From assembly GCF_025567265.1 (NCBI RefSeq), contig NZ_JAOQJW010000008.1:62001-126000 (forward strand): DNA of 64,000 nucleotides, read 5' to 3'. The stretch comes from Dorea_A amylophila (GTDB lineage Bacteria > Bacillota > Clostridia > Lachnospirales > Lachnospiraceae). Both the position numbers and the translations under genes were made by a program. Positions 1-9,300 of the stretch are shown piece after piece (positions within the stretch are counted from its first letter, which is position 1; each line of letters opens with the position of its first letter). Below the pieces are notes generated by a model. It had not been told where the DNA came from. It saw only the letters and a list, made by a program, of their open reading frames with translations, and searched no databases.

Positions 1-3000
1 TCTTATTGAGGACACGGATCTCATCACCATTTTCATTGACGCTCTTATCATAGATGCGTACATCTTTCAGGTTCAGGGTATCTTCCAGAATCTTATAGGC
101 ATTTGCTCTCTCAGTTCCATACGTTGCATAGGCAAACGCATTTCTCGGACTGTCGGCATTCTTTCCTGTAATCCTCCACTCACCATTTACCTCAGAGAAT
201 TTAACCTGTATTTCCTTCTGCGCAAGATACCATGGCGTATGAAGCAGTTCTACCATAAAATCCTGATAATCCGAAGGTTCAATCCAAGTAGCTCCAACAC
301 GCACCTCAATTTCGGATGCTTCCAGATTTCTCGGCTGAACTGCCTCTAAAGCACGGACATTCGGTGTAAATTCCGGATGATTCTCTGCAAAGGTTCTCGC
401 AGTGTTTAATTTATCCCTGACATTTCCAGATAAATACTCATCTCCGCTTTCCCACTGGTCTGTCAGTGGATTTTTGAAGATAACCCCGACCAATTCTTCT
501 GTGATCTTCTCTTCGGTCTTTCCGGTCAGCTTTGCCATATAAGGAAGGTCTACCTTTGCCCTTTCGTTAAGAGACAATGCCAATGCTTCTGTTGCTGTCT
601 CCACGCTTGTCACAGCAACCGCCTTTTTGATGGTTCGTTTGGTGAACATGTCCGCTTTCCGCTTCAATGTTCCATCTTCATTCAAGTCTTCCAGGGAACA
701 CAGCAGACAATAAGAAGAGTCATCAGAAAATGCACGTTTATTAGCATTACTTCCAATGACTCCATACTTTGCTGTGTAAGTATCATATACCTGATTCAGC
801 TTCTCCTGCTGTTTCTGGATTTCTTCATCTGTGACAGATTCCTCCATCTGCATGGCGATCAACTCCCGGACGGTATCACGGATTGCAACCATGCCTTTTA
901 CACGTTCTGCAGTGGCTGCAGGCATTTTCACCTGATTCATCAAAGAGTTGACACGATAATATACCTGATCATCTACAACCGTATAGCTGTAATTTCTAAC
1001 ATTCGGATCTGCCGGAATACTCTCTGGCATCTCATCCAGTTCTGTTTCCACATCTACTGCCGGTACCATGCTTCCCTTAATTTGTTTCACAGCTTCTTGT
1101 AACTGTAATTCCAAATCAGCTCCTTCCATTGGAGCACAGGTTGTTTCCATACCATACGGACCGGACACTTCTTTCATCTCACCCAGAATCATTTCCGGAT
1201 GCTGAACAAAATACTGATTGACCGTAATTCCATTGACATCACTATCCAGATTTATCCATTCCGGCATTTCTTTCGTAAGGCTTTCCCTCTTTTGGAAAAA
1301 CAAGATATCAGCACTGACTTCTGTTCCCGCATTTGCCTTAAAAGCTGTGTTCGGCAGTCGAATTGCTCCCAGCAGATCTGCCCGCTCTGCCAGATATTTC
1401 CGGACTTCCGGTGACGCCTTATCCATAGTTCCCTTTGTTGTGATCAGTGCCGCCACACCACCTGGACGTAACTGATCTATCGTCTTGGCGAGAAAGTAAT
1501 CATGGATCATGAAATTGTAGCGATCATACTGACGGTCATTGACCTTGTATGCACCAAATGGCACATTTCCAATCGCCACATCAAAAAATTCATTAGGATA
1601 ATCTGTCTTCTCAAAACCTTTGATCTGAATATTGGCATCTGGATAGAGTAGCTTTGCAATTCTACCGCTGATACTGTCCAGTTCCACACCATAGAGTTTG
1701 GACTGGTTTAGATTCTCCGGAAGCATTCCAAAGAAGTTCCCGACTCCCATAGATGGCTCCAGAATATTTCCTTTTGTAAATCCCAGATTCTCCAACACCT
1801 GATACATACTTTCAATCACAATCGGCTGTGTATAATGAGCATTTAAGGTGGAAGCTCTGGCTGCAGCATATTCCTCTGGTGTAAGAACCGTCTTTAATTC
1901 CAAATATTCTGTCTCCCATGCAGCTTTTGTCTCATCAAATGCATCTGCAAGACCTCCCCAGCCAACGTACCTGGATAAGATTTCCTGTTCTTCCGGTGTT
2001 GCATTGCGATTCTCATCCTCACATTTCTTTAACAACTGGATAGCCATGATATTGGCACGGAACTTTTCTTTTGCTGTACCCTGTCCAAGCTCATCATCTG
2101 TGATGCGGAAGTTCGTTGCTGGAATCGGTTCTGATATTCCGTTAATCTCTTCCAAAGATTTTTTTCCTTCCGATACCTCAACTTCTCCAGATAATTCTTT
2201 TTCTTTTTTATCATAATCTGTCCACACACGTTGAGAAATAGCAGTAAAATACGAGGACTCTTCCTCCATAATTTCTTCCCTGATTTCCCGTAATTCATCT
2301 AAGGTATCCGCATTTACAGTTTTGTTGTGATAATGATAATAAAGTACTTCTTGTCCGAGTTTTACATCCAGACGTTCCAATTCTTGTGTTGACATTCGAT
2401 TCCAAATATCATCTTTTTCCGTATGAATCGTGAAACCTTCTCCATCATCATGATATTCTAATGTGTATTGAAGTCGATTCGCTTCTCCCTTAACTTTGCA
2501 ATCAAAATCGTGGATTTTTGTTCTGGTACCAGACATATATTCTGAATCAACTAATCGCAAATCCGTTATATCTTCCGCTGTCAAAGTATCCTGCTCCAGC
2601 TGTTCTCCTAACATCTGCTGTGCTTCTTCCAAATCTGCCAGTCTTTGTGCTTCCTGTCGTTCTTCGTACTTTTCCATTTCTTCCGGTGACAAATAATCAT
2701 CTGTGCGGATTAACTGGCGGACACGTTCTGCAACCTTGTTCCACTTTAATAAAACTTCTACCTCTGGACTGCCAATTTTCCCTTTTGCAAGTTTTAATCC
2801 TTTTGCATCATGGGATGCGTCGGAAGCATCTGCTCCTGGTATTCCGGGTGAGGAACCACCTGTTCCATACTCATTTTTCAGGAACTCAGCTGCATCTTTC
2901 ATATCATGATGTTCCATGAAATACTCATAGATTCGGTTACGTCCTCCTGCAGTAATGCCGCCTCTTCTTAACACTGCGTCAATTTCATCCTGTGTGATAA

Positions 3001-4945
3001 AGGATAGTGCCGGACGTTCGACCGTAAATTTCTGGTCTACCCAGGAACGCTCCCTCTGAAGATCCTGAAAGCGTTGGAAATATTCCGGATTATGCTGAAT
3101 CTCCCAGCGGTGATAATCTCCCGGATTCTCATCCATATATTTCTGCAGCCATTCAAAACGATAGACAATCGCATCTGCTTCCTCTTGATCTGTCCATGCT
3201 CCACTCACTACATCCTGCCAGTCTGAATATGATTGTTTCTTTTCCCAGTTTCTGCAAGTATCCCGAAAATGAAGTGCAAGAAGATTGGTCATTTCTTCCT
3301 GCTCCTGTTCAATGGCATTATTGGAAATCAAATTATCCACGTAATTTCCATCCTCATACATATCCCGAATTCTGTTCGCTGCTTCTTCCCACGTAACCAT
3401 GCGGTCAAAGTTTCTTCTGGCAGAGTCCCCTCGCCGGATACGGATACCATCATTGTCATACCAGATACTGATTTTCTGACCATCTATGGTAAATCCTTTG
3501 CCACCAGTTCCATATTCATCTTTCAAGAAGCTTTGCATTTCTTCATTATCCAGACCTTCAATCAGTCTTGCTGTAATATGAAACAGTGTATTTTTCTGTC
3601 CGCTTCCCGTGCGGAGAATATCATTTACCACTTCATCGGAAATAAGAAAAGCGGCTGGCTGTTCCAATGCAGCTGCCGCTTTCCTTATTTCTCCTAACTG
3701 TTCCTCTTCTGTTGGGAACAGGCTTAACTGTAAATAATCTCCTGAATCACCAGCTCCTCTGCCTGTGCCTTGATCTGGTTCATGTGTCTGGTCCATGCCA
3801 TCCCGTCTGCCATTTTGTCCGGTGCCGGATCTTTCTCCAGAAGTTCGTTCATCAGGTTGTCTACTCTCTGCCTTGCCTGACTGTCGATCTCCATCAGGTG
3901 ACTGTCCAGACGGTTCTGCAGTGTCAGAATGTTGAACCTGGCTACCTTGTGGTTTCTCAGATACTCTTTCCTCATCATTCCGTACTTCCCGATGGTTCCT
4001 CTCGTCTCTTCCAGGCTGATATCTGGAATCTGATACTCTCCGTTCTGGCTGTAACTGATCTCTCTCATAGTCTGTTTCCTCCTTTTTTTCTTCTCTATCT
4101 TCTGTGTTATCTGTATTGCTTTCACGAATTAACGTGTTGAATTCATTATAAGCTACTTCTTTTTCTTTTGCAACCGTTTTCAGGTCATTTTCCAGATCAT
4201 TCAGAACATATCGTCCAATCTGCATCAGGACTGGTCTGCTGATCTCGTTGACTGCACTTCCCAGATGTCCTAATACTTTCAGCTGTTTGAAGTCCGTAAT
4301 ATGCCGAAAATCCTCTGCATCCAGATATTCCTGTGCATCCAGCCCACATCGGTTTAGTAATACATACCAGACACTATTGGTCATCAGTTCCCGGAATTCT
4401 ACTTCCTGATTCTGTTCGTCCAGTTCTTCCAAAAATGTCCCTGTTACATCCAGTCTCAGTTCTTCCAATGTATCTGGAAGCCATTCCTGCATACTCTCCT
4501 TCGCTGCCTGATGCAGACTTTCAGCAAGTCCTCCTTCTATATCTTCCAGTGATAACTGCTCCTGCAGATAATCTGCCACCAGCTGTTCTCCTTCCACCGG
4601 AAGATTCCATAACTGAGGATCCTTTCCAAGATTCCGCACTTTATAAGTGTCCTGCACATCAAATACATAACGAAGTTTTGTTTTCGATCCGGAAGTATTG
4701 TCAATCAAGGCAATCCCCTTAGATCCCTTTTTGATCCAGCGGTACATCTTCTGATTCCAGATTTCCATGGATGCTACGGCAGTTGCTTCCGGCCGCTGTG
4801 CATAAATTAAAAGCTGTTCTGGAAAAGTGTATTTGTACAGTCTGGATGCCGTGTTTAGGAACCGCATCCATTCCTGCGGACTGGCAGCTACATCTTTTGC
4901 CACCTCTTCCGTCAGCTGTTCCATTGCATATAATTTATTTGCCAT
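1..4945 (-). CDS. Tn1549-like ICE giant DNA methylase/helicase protein (3' end outside window)
   Basis: A single uninterrupted frame starts at the ATG at 4945 (AAAAGGAG upstream) and runs off the left edge after about 1648 codons. Residues 1-85 resemble ArdC-type N-terminal regions (EQLLIYAQRPEATAV). Residues about 293-407 form a polar, Gly/Arg/Asp-rich linker. The stretch following YLQLSLFPTEEEQ holds repeated domains of unknown role. Near residue 1125 is an N6-adenine methylase core ending in the motif GNVPFG, which replaces the usual NPPY/F and is typical of this ICE family. The SNF2 helicase half normally follows and should lie beyond position 1. These proteins travel with Tn1549/CTn-type conjugative elements and are thought to protect or process transferred DNA; that role is inferred. 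It is downstream of the DUF5688 gene on the same strand. Another gene is encoded inside it in a different frame (3724-4068). Confidence 0.9.
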   Translation of the reverse strand, partial: MANKLYAMEQLTEEVAKDVAASPQEWMRFLNTASRLYKYTFPEQLLIYAQRPEATAVASMEIWNQKMYRWIKKGSKGIALIDNTSGSKTKLRYVFDVQDTYKVRNLGKDPQLWNLPVEGEQLVADYLQEQLSLEDIEGGLAESLHQAAKESMQEWLPDTLEELRLDVTGTFLEELDEQNQEVEFRELMTNSVWYVLLNRCGLDAQEYLDAEDFRHITDFKQLKVLGHLGSAVNEISRPVLMQIGRYVLNDLENDLKTVAKEKEVAYNEFNTLIRESNTDNTEDREEKKEETDYERDQLQPERRVSDSRYQPGRDERNHREVRNDEERVSEKPQGSQVQHSDTAEPSGQSPDGDRQSGKAESRQPDERTSGERSGTGQNGRRDGMDQTHEPDQGTGRGAGDSGDYLQLSLFPTEEEQLGEIRKAAAALEQPAAFLISDEVVNDILRTGSGQKNTLFHITARLIEGLDNEEMQSFLKDEYGTGGKGFTIDGQKISIWYDNDGIRIRRGDSARRNFDRMVTWEEAANRIRDMYEDGNYVDNLISNNAIEQEQEEMTNLLALHFRDTCRNWEKKQSYSDWQDVVSGAWTDQEEADAIVYRFEWLQKYMDENPGDYHRWEIQHNPEYFQRFQDLQRERSWVDQKFTVERPALSFITQDEIDAVLRRGGITAGGRNRIYEYFMEHHDMKDAAEFLKNEYGTGGSSPGIPGADASDASHDAKGLKLAKGKIGSPEVEVLLKWNKVAERVRQLIRTDDYLSPEEMEKYEERQEAQRLADLEEAQQMLGEQLEQDTLTAEDITDLRLVDSEYMSGTRTKIHDFDCKVKGEANRLQYTLEYHDDGEGFTIHTEKDDIWNRMSTQELERLDVKLGQEVLYYHYHNKTVNADTLDELREIREEIMEEESSYFTAISQRVWTDYDKKEKELSGEVEVSEGKKSLEEINGISEPIPATNFRITDDELGQGTAKEKFRANIMAIQLLKKCEDENRNATPEEQEILSRYVGWGGLADAFDETKAAWETEYLELKTVLTPEEYAAARASTLNAHYTQPIVIESMYQVLENLGFTKGNILEPSMGVGNFFGMLPENLNQSKLYGVELDSISGRIAKLLYPDANIQIKGFEKTDYPNEFFDVAIGNVPFGAYKVNDRQYDRYNFMIHDYFLAKTIDQLRPGGVAALITTKGTMDKASPEVRKYLAERADLLGAIRLPNTAFKANAGTEVSADILFFQKRESLTKEMPEWINLDSDVNGITVNQYFVQHPEMILGEMKEVSGPYGMETTCAPMEGADLELQLQEAVKQIKGSMVPAVDVETELDEMPESIPADPNVRNYSYTVVDDQVYYRVNSLMNQVKMPAATAERVKGMVAIRDTVRELIAMQMEESVTDEEIQKQQEKLNQVYDTYTAKYGVIGSNANKRAFSDDSSYCLLCSLEDLNEDGTLKRKADMFTKRTIKKAVAVTSVETATEALALSLNERAKVDLPYMAKLTGKTEEKITEELVGVIFKNPLTDQWESGDEYLSGNVRDKLNTARTFAENHPEFTPNVRALEAVQPRNLEASEIEVRVGATWIEPSDYQDFMVELLHTPWYLAQKEIQVKFSEVNGEWRITGKNADSPRNAFAYATYGTERANAYKILEDTLNLKDVRIYDKSVNENGDEIRVLNK
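3724..4068 (-). CDS. tnpV: TnpV-like transposon protein, overprinted within the methylase/helicase gene
   Basis: A 114-residue frame lies wholly inside the larger gene, offset by +1. It starts at an ATG preceded by a near-perfect Shine-Dalgarno (AAAGGAGG, 9 nt spacer) and begins MREISYSQNGEYQIPD. It follows the TnpV family closely: a KYG-MRKEYLRNH block, a DSHLMEIDSQA block, and the C-terminal pattern MNQIKAQAEE...EIIYS. Length matches the family (about 115-125 residues). TnpV proteins are small, of unknown biochemical function, and are carried by Tn1549-like elements. The host gene's product in the same stretch is a low-complexity hydrophilic linker, as expected if the TnpV frame is the constrained one. 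I did not find a promoter; translation from the long ICE transcript is likely. A longer GTG-start version (4125) is less likely because only the internal ATG has the ribosome site. Confidence 0.75.
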   Translation of the reverse strand: MREISYSQNGEYQIPDISLEETRGTIGKYGMMRKEYLRNHKVARFNILTLQNRLDSHLMEIDSQARQRVDNLMNELLEKDPAPDKMADGMAWTRHMNQIKAQAEELVIQEIIYS

Positions 4946-4964
4946 GTGCTACTCCTTTTCATAA

Positions 4965-4994
4965 AATAAGGGACTGCTTGGCACAGTCCCCTTA
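4965..4994 (-). terminator. Terminator-like hairpin between DUF5688 and methylase genes
   Basis: The minus strand reads AAGGGGACTG, a 7-nt loop, CAGTCCCTT and then TATTTTATG. The 9-bp stem with a short U-rich tail lies just after the DUF5688 stop and just before the ribosome site of the giant gene. It may attenuate rather than stop transcription. Confidence 0.55.
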
Positions 4995-5013
4995 AAATCA
5001 TCATTGTTACTCT

Positions 5014-6102
5014 TTATAATGCTGTGGCAAGATCTTTTGACTTATTCTTTGGCACTTTGTCTGACTCTTTTTCCTTGATTTCTGCCTTAGCTTTCTCCAA
5101 TCTTCCATGGATTCCACCTTTTACTTCCGCTTTTTCAGCTGCTTTTTCTTTCTCCAGACGTGCTTCCCTGCGCTCAGCATTTTCCATTACTGCTGTCTTT
5201 TTATCACAGAACTGAACCTTATCAGAAAGCTGTTCCTGTCTTTCCACCTGTGTCTCATTGACTTCCTGTACCATCGCATTTAATTCTGGAACCTGAAAAA
5301 TTCCGTTATCAGGGAGAATCAACACTTCATGAACGGAAGATGGGATGACAAAGTAATCACTTCCCAAACATTCCCCAATCTGTTTACGAATATCTTCCTG
5401 CAGTAACAGGGAAGCCCCATTCATCTTAGATTCATTGGTAAGGCAGAACATTGGATTCTCCACAGTTTCCATATCCAGTTTTTCATTCAAAAGATTCTTT
5501 GGTGTTCCTCCAAAAATCATGGATTCGACAATCTGTGTCATATCCACCAGTTGCACACCTCTGTTCTTATCTGCCATCATCGCATCTGCCTGAATCTGTT
5601 CGACAGATACTCCCCATTCATTCATCAGAGAAACAGTTACTGGAATACTGCTGATTCCCTCTCCATTTTCCTCCAGGTTTACTGCATAATAAGCTGCAAA
5701 ATCTCCGTGTTCTGTGACTACTTTATCTGCAAGACGATCGGTATTCCATTCCTTATCACAAATTCTTACCTGTAACTTATTTTTCATCTTTTCATAATCC
5801 AGAATATCCGGAACTCCCATATCAAAAAATTCTGCTTTTCCCTGTGCCTCAATACGCATATCAGCCACATCGCCAACACAAGAGTCTACATCTTTTCCAT
5901 GGATATATTCCTGGTAGAGGGAATCCAGATAGACTGTCGGTACGATTCTCTGATCTCCGTTTGGAATCGTAATACCTGTCAACTTCAACCCGTTGTTTTT
6001 TTCTACTTCCTGCAGTTTGATTTCTGCGTCCTTATAAGACTCTGGCAGATACTCCTTTACATTGTCTTTGACATATTCATAAAATTCTTTTCTGTTCATC
6101 AT
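5014..6102 (-). CDS. DUF5688 family protein of conjugative element
   Basis: The 362-residue protein begins MMNRKEFYEYVKDNVKEYLP, followed by an acidic N-terminal domain with the conserved-looking block IVPTVYLDSLYQEY. Its C-terminal ~70 residues are strongly charged and Lys/Glu-rich, probably helical. There is no signal peptide or membrane segment, so it should be cytoplasmic. DUF5688 proteins are usual passengers of Tn1549-like conjugative elements, where they sit beside the giant methylase/helicase, as here; their function is unknown. The gene lies 3 nt after the small gene at 6109-6249 and is separated from the downstream gene by a hairpin. Family assignment is by recall of the N-terminal pattern and context. 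Confidence 0.8.
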   Translation of the reverse strand: MMNRKEFYEYVKDNVKEYLPESYKDAEIKLQEVEKNNGLKLTGITIPNGDQRIVPTVYLDSLYQEYIHGKDVDSCVGDVADMRIEAQGKAEFFDMGVPDILDYEKMKNKLQVRICDKEWNTDRLADKVVTEHGDFAAYYAVNLEENGEGISSIPVTVSLMNEWGVSVEQIQADAMMADKNRGVQLVDMTQIVESMIFGGTPKNLLNEKLDMETVENPMFCLTNESKMNGASLLLQEDIRKQIGECLGSDYFVIPSSVHEVLILPDNGIFQVPELNAMVQEVNETQVERQEQLSDKVQFCDKKTAVMENAERREARLEKEKAAEKAEVKGGIHGRLEKAKAEIKEKESDKVPKNKSKDLATAL

Positions 6103-6108
6103 ACGCTT

Positions 6109-6249
6109 TTACCCCTTTCTGATCATGTGATGGTTCATTCTTTTTCTACTGACCATCTGCTCGGCTTTCTTCTGATAAGCCATCATTCTCTTTAAAGTTT
6201 TCTCCTGGTTTTTTCGTGCTTCCTGTCTTTTTTCCATTGCTTTCATCAT
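6109..6249 (-). CDS. Small basic protein of conjugative element
   Basis: This 46-codon frame starts ATGATGAAAGCAATGG, with AAAGGA about 11 nt upstream, and ends with a stop just before the DUF5688 start codons. The product (MMKAMEKRQEARKNQEKTLK...) is very basic, Met-rich and probably one long helix. Tight spacing to the DUF5688 gene suggests translational coupling. I do not recognise a family; very small basic ORFs between larger ICE genes are common. It could be a DNA- or RNA-binding peptide or merely a coupling leader. Confidence 0.5.
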   Translation of the reverse strand: MMKAMEKRQEARKNQEKTLKRMMAYQKKAEQMVSRKRMNHHMIRKG

Positions 6250-6283
6250 AGTTTTCTGTTCCTTTCTGTGATTTTTTTGTATG

Positions 6284-6311
6284 AAAAAGGGAGCCTCACA
6301 TAGAAGCTCCC
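6284..6311 (-). terminator. Rho-independent terminator after the adhesin gene
   Basis: The minus strand reads GGGAGC, an 11-nt loop, GCTCCC and then TTTTTC. It lies about 20 bases past the stop of the adhesin gene, so it should end most adhesin transcripts before the small gene and DUF5688. Confidence 0.7.
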
Positions 6312-6331
6312 AATCATAACCGTTGGTTTCC

Positions 6332-9300
6332 TTATTTGTTTTTCCTTTTTCTGCAGATATAAAGTCCTGCCATACCTCCTGTGGAGATTACCAGAAGCAG
6401 AATCGGCAGCCAAATATTCGTGCTGTCACCTGTTTTTGGTGCATTTGATACTTTTGTCTCTTCATGGGACTGTGGTGTATCCGGTGTGTTCGGTGTTTCT
6501 GGAACTTCCGGTTTCTCATTTGTCAGATTGAAAGTAACTTCCACGACTGGTGTACTGTCATTCGCATAAGCAAATGTCACTTCATGCTTGGTCTGATCCA
6601 GTGTGTATCCATCCAGTGTTTTTGTTTCCACCAGATAATACTTGATTGCTGTATCATATTTGCCGTTCTTAAATGTGGCAATCTCATACAGCTTACTTTC
6701 TGCATGACCGGCAGCGTCTGTCTTTAAGGTTTCCAGAACCTTTCCTTTGCTGTCACGGAGTTCAAATTCTACCCCTTTCAGTGGTTCTCCTGACGATTTA
6801 TCTGTCTTATTGAGAATCACTTTTCCCTTGGCAGTATCATCTTTCATAGCCACTTTCTGAATTTCTCCGGTATCTTTCACCTCAAACGTCACATCGGCTG
6901 TCAGAAGATATCCTTTCGGTGCCTGCTCTTCACGTAAGGTATATTTACCGATTGGCAGTTTTTCGATATAGTGTGCTTCCTCTGTGGAAGTCCAGCTCTC
7001 TACTACCTGATCATCCTTATCGAGAATCGTCAGTTTCGCACCCGGAATCTCAGTTTCTCCTGTGATATCCGTCTTACTGATCTCTACTTTTGTCACATCA
7101 TCTTTCATCTCATGCTTCTGAACCTCTGCTGTATTCTCTACTGTAAAAGTAATACTTTCTGCAGTAACATATCCATCTGCCGGTTTTGTCTCTGTCATGG
7201 TGTATTCCTTACCAACAACCAGTTCTTTGATCACATGGGATTCTTCCGTAGAAGTCCATTCATCTACTATATTGCCATCTGAATCCGTCACTTTCAGGTG
7301 TGCACCTGGAAGTTCTTTACCTGTTGTCAGGTCTGTTTTGGTCAGCTCCACTGTGGTTGGCTGATTTTCAAAAGTAAAATCGTAGCTTACTTCTGTCTGG
7401 TCTTCTCCGGCATATTCAAAGGTAAACTCCTGTACTTCTTCTGTTGTAACAAATCCGTCCGGTGCAACGATTTCTTTCACATAGTATTTTCCGTCTACCG
7501 GAAGATCTGCCGTAAAAGTAATCTGTCCTTTTTCATCTGTTACTCGCTGCTCAATCAAACTGTCTTTCTCAAGAAGTACCTCGCCCTTTGCATTTTTGAT
7601 ATCTTCACTGGTATAAAGACCGAAGACACCACCTGCAAGAACACGTTCTGTGTCTTTTTCTTTCTTCAGAATCGTAACCTTTATTTTCTGACGGGCATTC
7701 TGCCATTTTTCATCATAAGTGATGACTGGTGTATTCTGGTCCCGGTAGGAAAGGTCAACATATCTCGGCTCTCCGTCCAGCACATAACCATGGGTTGTTT
7801 TTACTTCCTTCACATAGTATTTTCCAGCCGGGAGATCTCCCATCTGTGCAATGCCATTGGAATTTGTAGTAATAGTTCCCACTTTTTCATCTGCTTTGAA
7901 ATAATCTTCGCTGACACCATCTGCCGCTTTGATATCTTCCGCAGCAAATACATCGAAAGTTACATTTGAAAGGCTTCCGGTTACATACTCAAAGAGATGC
8001 TCCACAGTACCTTTTACATTGTCCAGAAGTGTCACTTTATCCAAAAACTCTCCATTTTTGTTAATGATCAGAAGTCCTGTTGGAACTTCATCTTTCATCT
8101 CTACTTTCTGAATCTCTGCGGTATCTTCCAGCGTGAACTTCACATCCGTTGCTTTCAAATAACCATAAGGTGCCATTTCCTCACGAAGGGTGTATTCCTC
8201 ACCAACTGTCAGTCGTTTGATCACATGTGGCTGATCTTTTACAGAAGTCCACTGATCCACAACATTTCCTTCTTTATCGAGAACGGTGAGTTTTGCCCCA
8301 TCCAGTTCCACACCTGTTGTTACATCAGATTTTGTGATTTCAACTGTTGTTGGCTGGTTCTTTTTCACAGTTTTCAGTTTTACTGTCTTCACATCCTGTC
8401 CCTGGTAAGAAGCATTCAGATTCAGAATTTCATCAGAGGATACAAATCCCGCCGGTGCTTTTAACTCTTTCACATAATACTGTCCACGTGGCAGATCCAG
8501 CGTACATACTGCAAGACCATCATTATCAGAAGTCATTTCCTGTAAGAGTGTGTTTGCTTTCACGATTACTTTTCCATCCACCTTAATATCCGCTTTGTTA
8601 TAGATACCAAAGACAGCTCCTGCTACGGTTGCACCATTTTCTGCATCCTGTTTTTCTACCTGAATCGCAACTTTCTGTCGGTCATCGCCAACAGTCACTT
8701 CCTGTTCAATTACCGGTGTATCCTGATTGGCATAGACAAATGCGACTTCTGATCTGTCATGGTTCAGGACAAATCCTTCCGGTGCAGTCTTTTCTACTAC
8801 ATAGTAAGAACCAAGTGGCAGGTTATCAGCAACTGCTTTTCCGTCTTCCCCAGTCGTTACCGTTGTTACCAGTGCATCTTTTGCATAGATCAGCTGTCTG
8901 TTTCCGTTTTCATCTTTCTGGTAATCCGGTGTATAGATATTTTCAGCTGCATAGACATTAAATTCTGCACCCTTCAGGTATCTTTCTTCATAAACAAAAT
9001 CTTTCTTAAATCCGGTCAGCATCTCACCTTTTTTATAAATCGTCAGCTTTCCTTTTACCGGATGGTTCTCGTAATCTACCGTAATAATGGCATCTCCGCT
9101 TTCAGAATCCATCTGGTATGCTGTGTTTGCATCCACTGCAATCTCTACATAATTCTTGTTGATTGTGTACCCTTCCGGTGCGTTGACTTCCTCAATCCGG
9201 TAATGTCCGATCTTCAGATTCTTCGGCATGATCAGATACCCCTGATTGTCCGTAAAATAGGACTTATGGGTTGTTGTCACTGGGTAAGTTGTTACCTGCT

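Noticed and set aside
23..4100. Several plus-strand frames of 60-157 codons
   Set aside because: They are antisense to the uninterrupted methylase/helicase frame and show no recognisable domain.
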